Assembly (NCBI GenBank): GCA_051881715.1 | Contig: JBJEQK010000200.1 | Location: 1-24,206, forward strand | Length of the DNA stretch: 24,206 bases | Direction: 5' to 3' | DNA from: UBA1425 sp051881715 | Lineage (GTDB): Bacteria; Bacillota; Clostridia; Oscillospirales; Acutalibacteraceae | Shown here: piece by piece, positions 1-6,220 of the stretch | Layout: each line of letters begins with the position of its first letter | How positions within the stretch are numbered: position 1 is the stretch's first letter | Notes under the pieces: model-generated | The model's input: the letters and a program-made list of their open reading frames with translations, nothing else | Told to the model about the DNA's origin: nothing | Database searches by the model: none | Made by a program: the position numbers and the translations under genes

Positions 1-255
1 GCTCTTTTTCAATATTTATTTTTCATCCATCCCACAAAAATCCGTGAAGAGGGAATTTATAAGGAACTGAATTTCAAACCCATTGAATATATTGCACAGG
101 CCACACTGGAAAACGGCGTGAACATATTAATTCGCGAGGACGGCTCCGCCGACGGAAGCGACGGCAAGACCTACTACAACGTTTCCAAAGAAACCGGCGA
201 CACCGTGCAGACCGTCGGCTGGACGAATGACGCCGGTGCGGCGATTCTGCTGTAA
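1..255 (+). CDS. 3' fragment of an unrecognised protein gene
   Basis: A frame is open from the first base to a TAA at 253-255 and gives about 84 residues ending in GWTNDAGAAILL. I do not recognise the product. The segment KPIEYIAQATLENGVNILI, followed later by a YYNV strand, loosely recalls short secreted domains of gut Firmicutes with a Q-x-V-x-x-G-x-N-Y core, but the likeness is weak. Codons 10-17 read through a copy of the dispersed repeat end at 29-50. The authentic protein may therefore begin only after about position 52, and the gene may have been cut by a repeat insertion. No convincing start codon with a ribosome binding site lies between 50 and 100. A terminator follows at 295-354, so this looks like the tail of a once-expressed gene. 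Whether it is a pseudogene or simply runs off the window cannot be decided here. Confidence 0.4.
   Translation, partial: ALFQYLFFIHPTKIREEGIYKELNFKPIEYIAQATLENGVNILIREDGSADGSDGKTYYNVSKETGDTVQTVGWTNDAGAAILL
29..50 (+). repeat. isolated right-end copy of the dispersed repeat's terminal sequence
   Basis: These 22 bases are identical to bases 2-23 of the right terminal repeat of the intact element (11688-11710), with the core CCCACAAAAATCCGTGAAGA. The bases before 29 do not match the interior of the intact copy. This is therefore a truncated or divergent copy whose body would lie to the left. Confidence 0.75.
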
Positions 256-294
256 TGAAAAAATTGACGGACATCTGCACGATGTCCGTATACT

Positions 295-354
295 ACTGCC
301 GAGAAAGGCGCCCAAAGGAACAACATCGGGCTTCCCTTTTTCGGCAGTTTTTTT
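295..354 (+). terminator. intrinsic terminator after the partial gene
   Basis: ACTGCCGA (295-302) pairs with TCGGCAGT (341-348), and the stem extends inward through GAAAGG/CCTTTT with one wobble pair. Seven T residues follow at 348-354. A separate smaller hairpin, CGGACATC (268-275) with GATGTCCG (281-288), lies just upstream, between the stop codon and this terminator, and has no T-tract of its own. Confidence 0.75.
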
Positions 355-356
355 GT

Positions 357-430
357 TCATCACGAATTCTTGTGGGATTAAAAGTTTCGCTCAAGCCTTT
401 TTGAAGATTTTCGTAAAAAGCGAAACTTTT
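357..430 (+). repeat. dispersed repeat, left end with a variant hairpin body
   Basis: Bases 357-379 match the left terminal repeat of the intact element with two substitutions (core CACGAATTCTTGTGGGATT). The next bases, AAAAGTTTCGCTCAAGCC, also match its inner flank. It then diverges: AAAAGTTTCGCT (380-391) has a perfect 12-base reverse complement, AGCGAAACTTTT, at 419-430, which closes a simple hairpin in place of the five-hairpin body. It starts two bases after the T-tract of the preceding terminator. Confidence 0.75.
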
Positions 431-441
431 CATTTTTGCTG

Positions 442-470
442 TTGTATTTTACGAAGAATTAGGGTATAAT
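442..470 (+). promoter_or_regulatory. sigma-A-type promoter of the toxin-antitoxin operon
   Basis: A -35 element TTGTAT (442-447), a 17-bp spacer and a consensus -10 TATAAT (465-470) lie 30 bases before the antitoxin ATG. The ribosome binding site AAAGGGTGG is at 482-490. Confidence 0.7.
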
Positions 471-476
471 ATATAC
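464..476. promoter_or_regulatory. candidate operator palindrome over the -10 element
   Basis: GTATA-ATA-TATAC is a perfect 13-bp palindrome covering the -10 hexamer. In addition, ATACAG occurs at 473-478 and again at 494-499, 21 bp apart, which is about two helical turns. Phd/YefM antitoxins usually repress their own operon by binding short palindromes at the promoter, so this placement fits, but AT-rich palindromes at -10 sites also arise by chance. Confidence 0.4.
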
Positions 477-500
477 AGCTGAAAGGGTGGTGCATACAGT

Positions 501-755
501 ATGCCAAACATCAAACCTGTGTCCGATTTAAGAAACTACACCGAGGTGCTTCGCGATATAGCAGTCGGAGAGCCTGTATTTCTTACCAAAAACGGCAGAG
601 GAAGATATGCCATTGTCGATATAGAGGAATACGAAAAAACCAAAGCGGTCTTAAAGCTTATGAAAGAACTCTCGAAAGGCGAACAATCCGGCAAGGAAAA
701 AGGCTGGACAGATTTCGCGGATGTGGAAAAAATGCTGGGTGTTGTCAATGACTGA
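501..755 (+). CDS. Phd/YefM-family antitoxin
   Basis: This 84-residue protein has the Phd/YefM layout. An N-terminal DNA-binding fold begins with PNIKPVSDLRNYTEVLRDI and continues with a strand-turn-strand, PVFLTKNGRGRYAIVDIEEY (residues about 25-44). The charged C-terminal half (from about 50: LKLMKELSKGEQSGKEKGW) is the part that in this family folds over and neutralises the toxin. The ATG at 501 follows an AAAGGGTGG ribosome binding site and a dedicated sigma-A promoter. The stop codon overlaps the toxin start by 8 bases, the classic antitoxin-first arrangement, which suggests translational coupling. By family analogy it represses its own operon alone and more strongly in complex with toxin. 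The module stands apart from the housekeeping genes, beside repeat pieces, consistent with acquisition. Confidence 0.88.
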   Translation: MPNIKPVSDLRNYTEVLRDIAVGEPVFLTKNGRGRYAIVDIEEYEKTKAVLKLMKELSKGEQSGKEKGWTDFADVEKMLGVVND

Positions 756-1074
756 GATCAAATTTTCGCCTGACGCTATAAATGATTTACAGCAGATAAA
801 AGCATATATTACAGAAGATCTTTGTAATGAACAAGCCGCAATTTTCACGATAAATAAAATTATGAAGCGCATTCGTTTGTTAGAGAGCTTTCCTGAGTCA
901 GGTGCTCCGCTTGCATCCATTCTTGATCTCGACGTCGATTACCGATTTCTTGTTTGCGGAAATTACACAGCATTTTACCGTGTGGAAAATGATGCGGTAT
1001 TTATCGTGCGAATATTGTACGGCAGACGGGACTTTATGCGAATTTTGTTTGGAACGCCGCAGGATGAAAGTTAA
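748..1074 (+). CDS. ParE/RelE-superfamily toxin
   Basis: This is a 108-residue protein beginning MTEIKFSPDAINDLQQIKAY. The long N-terminal helix pair, the central YRFLVCGNYTAFYRV strands and the C-terminal VFIVRILYGRRDFMRIL strand with paired arginines are typical of the ParE/RelE fold. I chose the ATG at 748 over an in-frame ATG at 721. The shorter form begins at the family's usual first strand, and its start overlaps the antitoxin stop (ATG at 748-750, TGA at 753-755), as expected for coupled translation. The family includes mRNA interferases (RelE) and gyrase poisons (ParE). The I-x-RILYGRRD ending is nearer the ParE type, but the target cannot be read from sequence. The partner antitoxin is directly upstream, and a terminator begins 22 bases after the stop. 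Confidence 0.85.
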   Translation: MTEIKFSPDAINDLQQIKAYITEDLCNEQAAIFTINKIMKRIRLLESFPESGAPLASILDLDVDYRFLVCGNYTAFYRVENDAVFIVRILYGRRDFMRILFGTPQDES

Positions 1075-1095
1075 GGCAATTTCATAAAATAAGTT

Positions 1096-1133
1096 GACGA
1101 CGGAATGAAAAAAATCCATCCGTCGTCTTTTTT
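1096..1133 (+). terminator. terminator of the toxin-antitoxin operon, possibly bidirectional
   Basis: GACGACGGA (1096-1104) pairs perfectly with TCCGTCGTC (1119-1127), followed by six T at 1128-1133. Read on the minus strand it would also lie just after the engB stop, but the T-tract there is poor (AACTTATTTTA). It therefore mainly serves the toxin-antitoxin operon and perhaps weakly the converging engB transcript. Confidence 0.8.
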
Positions 1134-1141
1134 ATGCAGTA

Positions 1142-1723
1142 TTATTGGAGTGATGCCTCAATCACCCGCTTCAGTTCCGGCACGCCCGTGCCCTTGAGTG
1201 CAGAAAACGGGATGACCGCCTGCGGTGCATAGTCCGCCAACTCCTCACGGATCTCCTCCATGCGTTTGGCCGTCTGCGTTTTGTTCAGCTTGTCCGCTTT
1301 GGTCATCACCACTGCAAAGGGAATGTGGTGATATGTGAGAAAATCAAGCATATCCCGGTCGTCCGCTGTGATGGGGTGGCGCATATCCGTCAGCTGTACC
1401 ACCAGACGAATGTCCCGCCCGGAGCCGAAATAATGCTCCATCAGCGATCCCCAGCGCGCCTTTTCGTCCCGGGAAACCTTGGCGTATCCGTAGCCCGGCA
1501 GATCCACAAAACGCACCCCGTCGCTCTTGAAAAAATTGATGGTCGCTGTTTTTCCCGGAACGGAGCTGACCCTTGCCAGATTTTTGCGGTTGAGCAGTTT
1601 GTTCAGCAAAGAGGACTTGCCCACATTGCTGCGCCCCGCAAAGGCGATCTCCGGCATCTCGGACGCTTTCAGCTGTGCGGAAACGCCGAAGGAGGTTTCA
1701 AAAGTAAAGGATTCGTATTTCAT
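1142..1723 (-). CDS. engB: ribosome biogenesis GTP-binding protein EngB/YsxC
   Basis: This 193-residue TRAFAC GTPase is needed for late assembly of the 50S ribosomal subunit. The GTPase motifs appear in order: G1 GRSNVGKS (30-37), switch region with PGKTATINFF (57-66), G3 DLPGYGYA (74-81), G4 TKAD (141-144) and G5 SALKG (174-178). An upstream extension of the frame lies inside lon, so I took the ATG at 1723. This gives the family N-terminus MKYESFTFETSFG, with GCGAGG as ribosome binding site and an ATGA overlap with the lon stop. Lon followed by engB (ysxC) is the same order as in Bacillus subtilis, so the gene is probably translated from the lon message by coupling. Length and motifs are complete. 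Confidence 0.97.
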   Translation of the reverse strand: MKYESFTFETSFGVSAQLKASEMPEIAFAGRSNVGKSSLLNKLLNRKNLARVSSVPGKTATINFFKSDGVRFVDLPGYGYAKVSRDEKARWGSLMEHYFGSGRDIRLVVQLTDMRHPITADDRDMLDFLTYHHIPFAVVMTKADKLNKTQTAKRMEEIREELADYAPQAVIPFSALKGTGVPELKRVIEASLQ

Positions 1724-4131
1724 GCATTGCCTCGCTGATTGTGTATATTGCGGTGGGTATTTTTGACCGCAGCCGTCGGCAGCACCGGCTTTTCCGCCTT
1801 GGGGGACGCCTGACTGCACAGCGCCGTTTCCAGTACCGTCTGCACCGATGCGGCCGGAACAAAGGTAATATTTTGGCGCACAACATCGTCGATTTCGGCA
1901 AGATCCGCCGCATTCCCCTGCGGAATCACCACTGTTGTGATCCCCGCACGGTACGCCGCCATGGTCTTTTCCCGCAGTCCGCCGATGGGCAATACCCTGC
2001 CGTTCAATGTAACCTCCCCCGTCATGGCGACCTTGCCGCAGACAGGTACGCCGGACAGTGCGGAAACCAGCGCCGTTGTGATGGTCACACCGGCAGAGGG
2101 ACCGTCCTTCGGCACTGCTCCCTCGGGCACGTGGATATGTATGTCCTTGGTTTTATAAAAATCGGGCACAATGCCGTATTCCTGCACATGGGCGCGCACA
2201 AAGCTGATGGCCGCCTTCGCAGACTCTTTCATCACATCGCCCAAGGAGCCGGTCAGTTCCAGCTTGCCGCTGCCCTCCAGCACCGCCGCTTCCACCTGAA
2301 GCATCTCTCCGCCGACCGCCGTCCACGCAAGACCGTTCACCAAGCCCACGGCGTCCGTCAGGGACAGGTCGTCCTCCTTGTATTTGGCGGGACCGAGCAT
2401 TGTCTCCAAGTCCTTGACCTGTACCGTCACCTTTTCCGTATCTTGGGCGATCTGCACCGCCGCCTTGCGGCAAAGGGAGGCGATCTCCCGTTCGAGGGTT
2501 CGCACACCCGCCTCCTTGGTATAGCCGTCGATCAGCGCATGGATGGCATCGTCCCGGATGCGCAGCTGCTTGGCAGTCAACCCGTGGCGCTCGATCTGGC
2601 GGGAAATCAGGTGCTTTTTGGCAATGTGGTATTTTTCCTCGTGGGTATAGCTCGGCAGTTCAATGATCTCCATTCTGTCGAGAAGAGGCTGCGGAATGGC
2701 GGAGCGGTCGTTGGCTGTGGTGATGAAAAAGACCTTGCTCAAATCAAAGGGAATCTCTACATAGTGGTCACGGAAGGCAAAATTCTGTTCCGCATCCAGC
2801 ACCTCCAAAAGTGCGGAGGAGGGATCGCCTTTATAATCGTTGCCCAGTTTATCCACTTCATCCAGCAGCATCAGCGGATTGTTGGAGCCGGCCGTCTGCA
2901 TGGCGGACAAAATTCTGCCCGGCATGGAGCCGATATAGGTTTTACGGTGCCCGCGAATCTCCGCTTCATCGTGGATGCCGCCCAGAGAAATGCGCACATA
3001 ATTGCGCCCCATGGCCTTGGCGACGGAACGTGCAATCGAGGTCTTGCCCACGCCGGGAGGTCCCACGAGACAGAGGATCTGTCCCTTGATCTCCGGGGAC
3101 AGCTTGCGCACAGCCAGCGTTTCCAGTATACGTTCCTTGACCTTGTCCATACCGTAATGGTCGCTGTCCAGTACACGGCGCGCCGCCTTGATGTCCAGCT
3201 TGTCCTTTGTCTGGATATTCCACGGCAAGGCAAGCACCGTTTCCAGATAGGTGCGGCTCACGGCGCTTTCCGGGGAGGACGGAGACATCCGATCCATGCG
3301 GTCGCATTCGCGCAGCAGCTTTTTCTCCGCATCCTCCGAAAAGCCGACGGCACGGATCTGCTCGCGAAACTGCTGTGTTTCCTCTTCGGCAGTCGCACCG
3401 TCTCCCAGCTCCGCAGAGATGACTTTCATCTGCTCGCGCAGGAAATACTCCCGCTGATTTTTGTCGATCTGCTCCTGCACCTTGTCGCCGATGTCGTCCT
3501 CGATGCGCAGAATGCGGCATTCCTTTTCCAGTACGGTGCAAAGCTTTTCCAGACGGCGGACAGGGTTCAGCTCCTCCAGCAGAAGCTGTTTGTCCGTGTA
3601 ATCCAGCATAATGTTGCCGATAATGTAGTCGGACAGCTTGGAGGCGTCTTTCTCCGCCAAAACCGTCAGCATCATATCCACGGGAAGATCCGGCACGGCG
3701 TCGGCATAGTTTTCAAAGCGGGCGCGCACCTGCCGCAGCAGCGCTTCGCACCGAATGCGGCTGTCCTTGCGGCTCAGAGACATGGGGCACGGCGCGATCT
3801 CCGCCTGCAAAAAGGGTTTCTTTTGCAGACCGCTCACGATCCGTCCTCTTTTCAGCCCTTCGATCACCACGCGGATGCCGTCCTCGCCCGGCAGTTTCAG
3901 AATCTGACGCACAGCAGCCGTCACACCGATCTCAAAAATATCCGCAAAGTCGGGGTCATCGGTGTCGATCTCCCTCTGTGCCACAAGGAAAATGGTCTGG
4001 CTTCCGTTCATCGCCGCACGGAAAGCGGCAATGGATTTGGGGCGACCGACGTCAAAATGCATCTGCGCACCGGGAAAAACGACCAGTCCCCGCAGGGCAA
4101 CGACGGGATAAATTGTAGTTGTAGTTTCCAT
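1720..4131 (-). CDS. lon: ATP-dependent Lon protease
   Basis: This 803-residue cytoplasmic AAA+ protease degrades misfolded and short-lived regulatory proteins. The N-terminal substrate-binding domain starts at YPVVALRGLVVFPGAQMHF. A coiled linker (about 215-260) leads to the AAA+ module with Walker A GPPGVGKT at 357-364 and Walker B LMLLDEVDKLG further on. The C-terminal protease domain carries the Ser-Lys dyad: S679 in KDGPSAGVTI and K722 in GGLREKTMAAYRAGI, the same numbers as in the E. coli enzyme. The start ATG is preceded only by a weak purine stretch (AAAAGAAAG) that abuts the T-tract of a hairpin at 4143-4178. It lies downstream of clpX and overlaps engB by 4 bases. I saw no clear separate promoter, so expression may depend on readthrough from the tig-clpPX transcript or on an unrecognised start site. 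Confidence 0.98.
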   Translation of the reverse strand: METTTTIYPVVALRGLVVFPGAQMHFDVGRPKSIAAFRAAMNGSQTIFLVAQREIDTDDPDFADIFEIGVTAAVRQILKLPGEDGIRVVIEGLKRGRIVSGLQKKPFLQAEIAPCPMSLSRKDSRIRCEALLRQVRARFENYADAVPDLPVDMMLTVLAEKDASKLSDYIIGNIMLDYTDKQLLLEELNPVRRLEKLCTVLEKECRILRIEDDIGDKVQEQIDKNQREYFLREQMKVISAELGDGATAEEETQQFREQIRAVGFSEDAEKKLLRECDRMDRMSPSSPESAVSRTYLETVLALPWNIQTKDKLDIKAARRVLDSDHYGMDKVKERILETLAVRKLSPEIKGQILCLVGPPGVGKTSIARSVAKAMGRNYVRISLGGIHDEAEIRGHRKTYIGSMPGRILSAMQTAGSNNPLMLLDEVDKLGNDYKGDPSSALLEVLDAEQNFAFRDHYVEIPFDLSKVFFITTANDRSAIPQPLLDRMEIIELPSYTHEEKYHIAKKHLISRQIERHGLTAKQLRIRDDAIHALIDGYTKEAGVRTLEREIASLCRKAAVQIAQDTEKVTVQVKDLETMLGPAKYKEDDLSLTDAVGLVNGLAWTAVGGEMLQVEAAVLEGSGKLELTGSLGDVMKESAKAAISFVRAHVQEYGIVPDFYKTKDIHIHVPEGAVPKDGPSAGVTITTALVSALSGVPVCGKVAMTGEVTLNGRVLPIGGLREKTMAAYRAGITTVVIPQGNAADLAEIDDVVRQNITFVPAASVQTVLETALCSQASPKAEKPVLPTAAVKNTHRNIHNQRGNA

Positions 4132-4142
4132 ATCTTTCTTTT

Positions 4143-4178
4143 AAAAAAAGAGACGTATACAAGATGCGTCTCTTTTTT
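4143..4178 (-). terminator. hairpin with T-tract between clpX and lon
   Basis: AAAAAAGAGACG (4144-4155) and CGTCTCTTTTTT (4167-4178) form a perfect 12-bp stem around an 11-base loop. It is symmetric: read on the minus strand it ends in a T-run directly after clpX and looks like an intrinsic terminator or attenuator. It occupies most of the 55-bp gap before lon, and its T-run reaches into the lon translation initiation region. Confidence 0.65.
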
Positions 4179-4186
4179 CTCTCCTT

Positions 4187-5506
4187 TTACGAAGCAGTGT
4201 TTTTGGAGCGGGGCTTCTTGGCGGGCATCTGCTTCTTTTCCGCCACCCGTTTTTTCAGCGGATTGCGCTCGATGATCGGGTCGGCGCCCTCTAAAACGCA
4301 CGCCGCCGTGATCTGCACCAGCTCGACAGTCTCGTCGGACGGCACGGTATACATGATCGGCAGAAGCACGGATTCCATAATGGAACGCAGTCCCCGAGCG
4401 CCGGTCTTTTTCTCCAGCGTCTTGTCCGCAATGGCCTCCAGTGCGGCCTGATCGAAGTCAAGGTCAATATCATCCAGCGCAAACAAAGCCTTGTACTGCT
4501 TGATGATCGCATTTTTCGGCTCGGACAAAATGCGGATCAGGGCATCCCTGTCCAGCTCGGAAAGGGTGGTCACAACGGGAAGTCTGCCGACAAGCTCAGG
4601 AATCAGTCCGAATCGAACGATGTCCTGCTGTGTGATCTGCGGCAAAAGCTCCTCGGCGCTCAGTTGCTTCTTTTCACGGATCTGCGCACCGAATCCCAGT
4701 GCGGAACCGCCGATACGCTTTTCAATGATCTTCTCAATGCCGTCAAAGGCACCGCCGCAAATAAAGAGAATGTTGGACGTGTCGATCTGGATAAACTCCT
4801 GCTGCGGGTGCTTGCGTCCACCCTGGGGCGGGACATTGGCCACCGTACCCTCCACGATCTTCAACAGCGCCTGCTGTACGCCCTCGCCGCTGACGTCACG
4901 GGTGATGGATGCATTTTCGGATTTGCGGGAAATCTTGTCGATCTCGTCCACATAGATGATCCCCCGCTCCGCCTTTTCGATGTCGAAATCCGCCGCCTGA
5001 ATCAGGCGCAGCAAAATATTCTCCACATCCTCGCCCACATAGCCGGCTTCGGTCACGGTCGTGGCGTCCGCAATGGCAAAGGGAACGTCTAAAATCTTCG
5101 CCAGCGTCTGCGCAAGCATCGTTTTGCCCACGCCTGTGGGACCGAGAAGCAAAATGTTGCTTTTCTGAATCTCCACTTCGCTGTCGGCGGCAGCCGTGAT
5201 GCGCTTATAGTGGTTGTATACCGCCACGCTCAGGGCGATTTTGGCGGCATCCTGTCCGATGACGTATTCGTCCAGATGCGCTTTGATCTGCGCAGGCTTC
5301 GGCAGATCCGCCAATTCTTCACGGATTGCCGACTCTTTGCGGCTGCCGATCTGCTCGTCTTCCTCGATAATGGCTTCGCAAAGCTCCACGCATTCGTTGC
5401 AGATATACACGCCGGGACCGGCGATCAGTTTTTCGACCTGTCCCTGCTGTTTGTGACAGAACGAGCAGCAAATCTTTTTTTCGTAGCGTTCGTCGTCTCT
5501 GGGCAT
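4187..5506 (-). CDS. clpX: ClpX, ATP-dependent unfoldase of the ClpXP protease
   Basis: This 439-residue AAA+ protein unfolds tagged substrates and threads them into ClpP. An N-terminal zinc-binding domain has C14/C17 and C36/C39 (CSFC and CNEC). The AAA+ core shows Walker A GPTGVGKT (122-129), pore loop GYVGED (155-160), Walker B VDEID (186-190), the RKH loop (from 231) and sensor segment LVGRLPV. The ClpP-docking loop reads LGF (270-272), matching the family's IGF/LGF tripeptide. The basic C-terminal tail (KKRVAEKKQMPAKKPRSK) is longer than in many homologues. The ATG at 5506 follows AAGGAGT with a normal spacer, 25 bases after clpP. A terminator-like hairpin follows the stop. Confidence 0.98.
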   Translation of the reverse strand: MPRDDERYEKKICCSFCHKQQGQVEKLIAGPGVYICNECVELCEAIIEEDEQIGSRKESAIREELADLPKPAQIKAHLDEYVIGQDAAKIALSVAVYNHYKRITAAADSEVEIQKSNILLLGPTGVGKTMLAQTLAKILDVPFAIADATTVTEAGYVGEDVENILLRLIQAADFDIEKAERGIIYVDEIDKISRKSENASITRDVSGEGVQQALLKIVEGTVANVPPQGGRKHPQQEFIQIDTSNILFICGGAFDGIEKIIEKRIGGSALGFGAQIREKKQLSAEELLPQITQQDIVRFGLIPELVGRLPVVTTLSELDRDALIRILSEPKNAIIKQYKALFALDDIDLDFDQAALEAIADKTLEKKTGARGLRSIMESVLLPIMYTVPSDETVELVQITAACVLEGADPIIERNPLKKRVAEKKQMPAKKPRSKNTAS

Positions 5507-5531
5507 TCTGGTTACTCCTTATATGCCGAAA

Positions 5532-6113
5532 TTATCTCTTATAAAGCACCTTGTCCACGAGGCCGTAGTCTCTCGCCTCTTCTGCAGAAAGGTAGTTGTC
5601 ACGCTCGGTGTCCCGGGCGATCTCTTCGATGCTCTTGCCGGTGTTCTGGGCAAGGATGCGGTTCAGTTTGTCTCTCGTGCGCAGGATGTGGTCGGCGACG
5701 ATCTTGATCTCCGTCGCCTGACCCTGTGCACCGCCCAGGGGCTGATGGATCATGATCTCGCTGTTGGGCAGCGCAATACGCTTGCCCTTTGCGCCGGAGG
5801 AGAGCAGGAATGCGCCCATGGACGCCGCCATGCCCATGCAAATGGTGGAGACATCGCACTTGACGTACTGCATCGTATCATAGATCGCCATGCCTGCGGT
5901 CACAGAGCCGCCGGGGCTGTTGATATACAGGCTGATATCCTTCTCGGGATCCTGACCCTCCAAAAACAGAAGCTGTGCCACAACAAGGCTGGCCGTTGCA
6001 TCGTTCACTTCGTCGGAAAGAACAATGATGCGGTCGCTGAGCAATCTGGAGAAAATGTCGTAAGAGCGTTCACCTCTATTGGTTTGTTCGATTACATAAG
6101 GTACAAGTGCCAT
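5532..6113 (-). CDS. clpP: ClpP, proteolytic subunit of the Clp protease
   Basis: This 193-residue serine peptidase forms the double heptameric chamber used by ClpX. The catalytic triad sits at the canonical numbers: S98 in MAASMGAFLL, H123 in IMIHQPLGGAQGQ and D172 in RDTERDNYLS. The N-terminal MALVPYVIEQTNRGERSYDI is the typical processed leader and axial-loop region. The ATG at 6113 follows the ribosome binding site TAGGGAGG. Tig lies 107 bases upstream and clpX 25 bases downstream, giving the Firmicute order tig-clpP-clpX-lon-engB. I found no CtsR or CIRCE operator upstream. An upstream TATACT has no acceptable -35 partner, so transcription is most simply from the tig promoter. Confidence 0.98.
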   Translation of the reverse strand: MALVPYVIEQTNRGERSYDIFSRLLSDRIIVLSDEVNDATASLVVAQLLFLEGQDPEKDISLYINSPGGSVTAGMAIYDTMQYVKCDVSTICMGMAASMGAFLLSSGAKGKRIALPNSEIMIHQPLGGAQGQATEIKIVADHILRTRDKLNRILAQNTGKSIEEIARDTERDNYLSAEEARDYGLVDKVLYKR

Positions 6114-6146
6114 GAAAATACCTCCCTAAAAAAGAATTCTAAAGTC

Positions 6147-6176
6147 GGATGAAGCCATCCCGCTCCGAAGAGCAGG
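6147..6176 (-). other. two mutually exclusive hairpins between tig and clpP
   Basis: On the minus strand CCTGCTC-TTCG-GAGCGGG (6176-6159) forms a 7-bp stem with a UUCG tetraloop. GGATG-GCTT-CATCC (6160-6147) forms a second stem that shares two bases with the first. No T-tract follows directly. This looks like an RNA stability or processing structure in the tig-clpP intercistronic region rather than a terminator. The role is inferred. Confidence 0.45.
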
Positions 6177-6220
6177 ACAGCCGCATACGTTCGTGATAGT
6201 ATAGTCTGTATTGGAAAATT

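Noticed and set aside
1741..4275. Very long plus-strand open frame (844 codons) opposite lon and the end of clpX
   Set aside because: It is a mirror of the lon codon pattern in GC-rich codons, has low-complexity H/R/Q-rich translation, no family motif and no ribosome binding site, and it crosses an intergenic hairpin.
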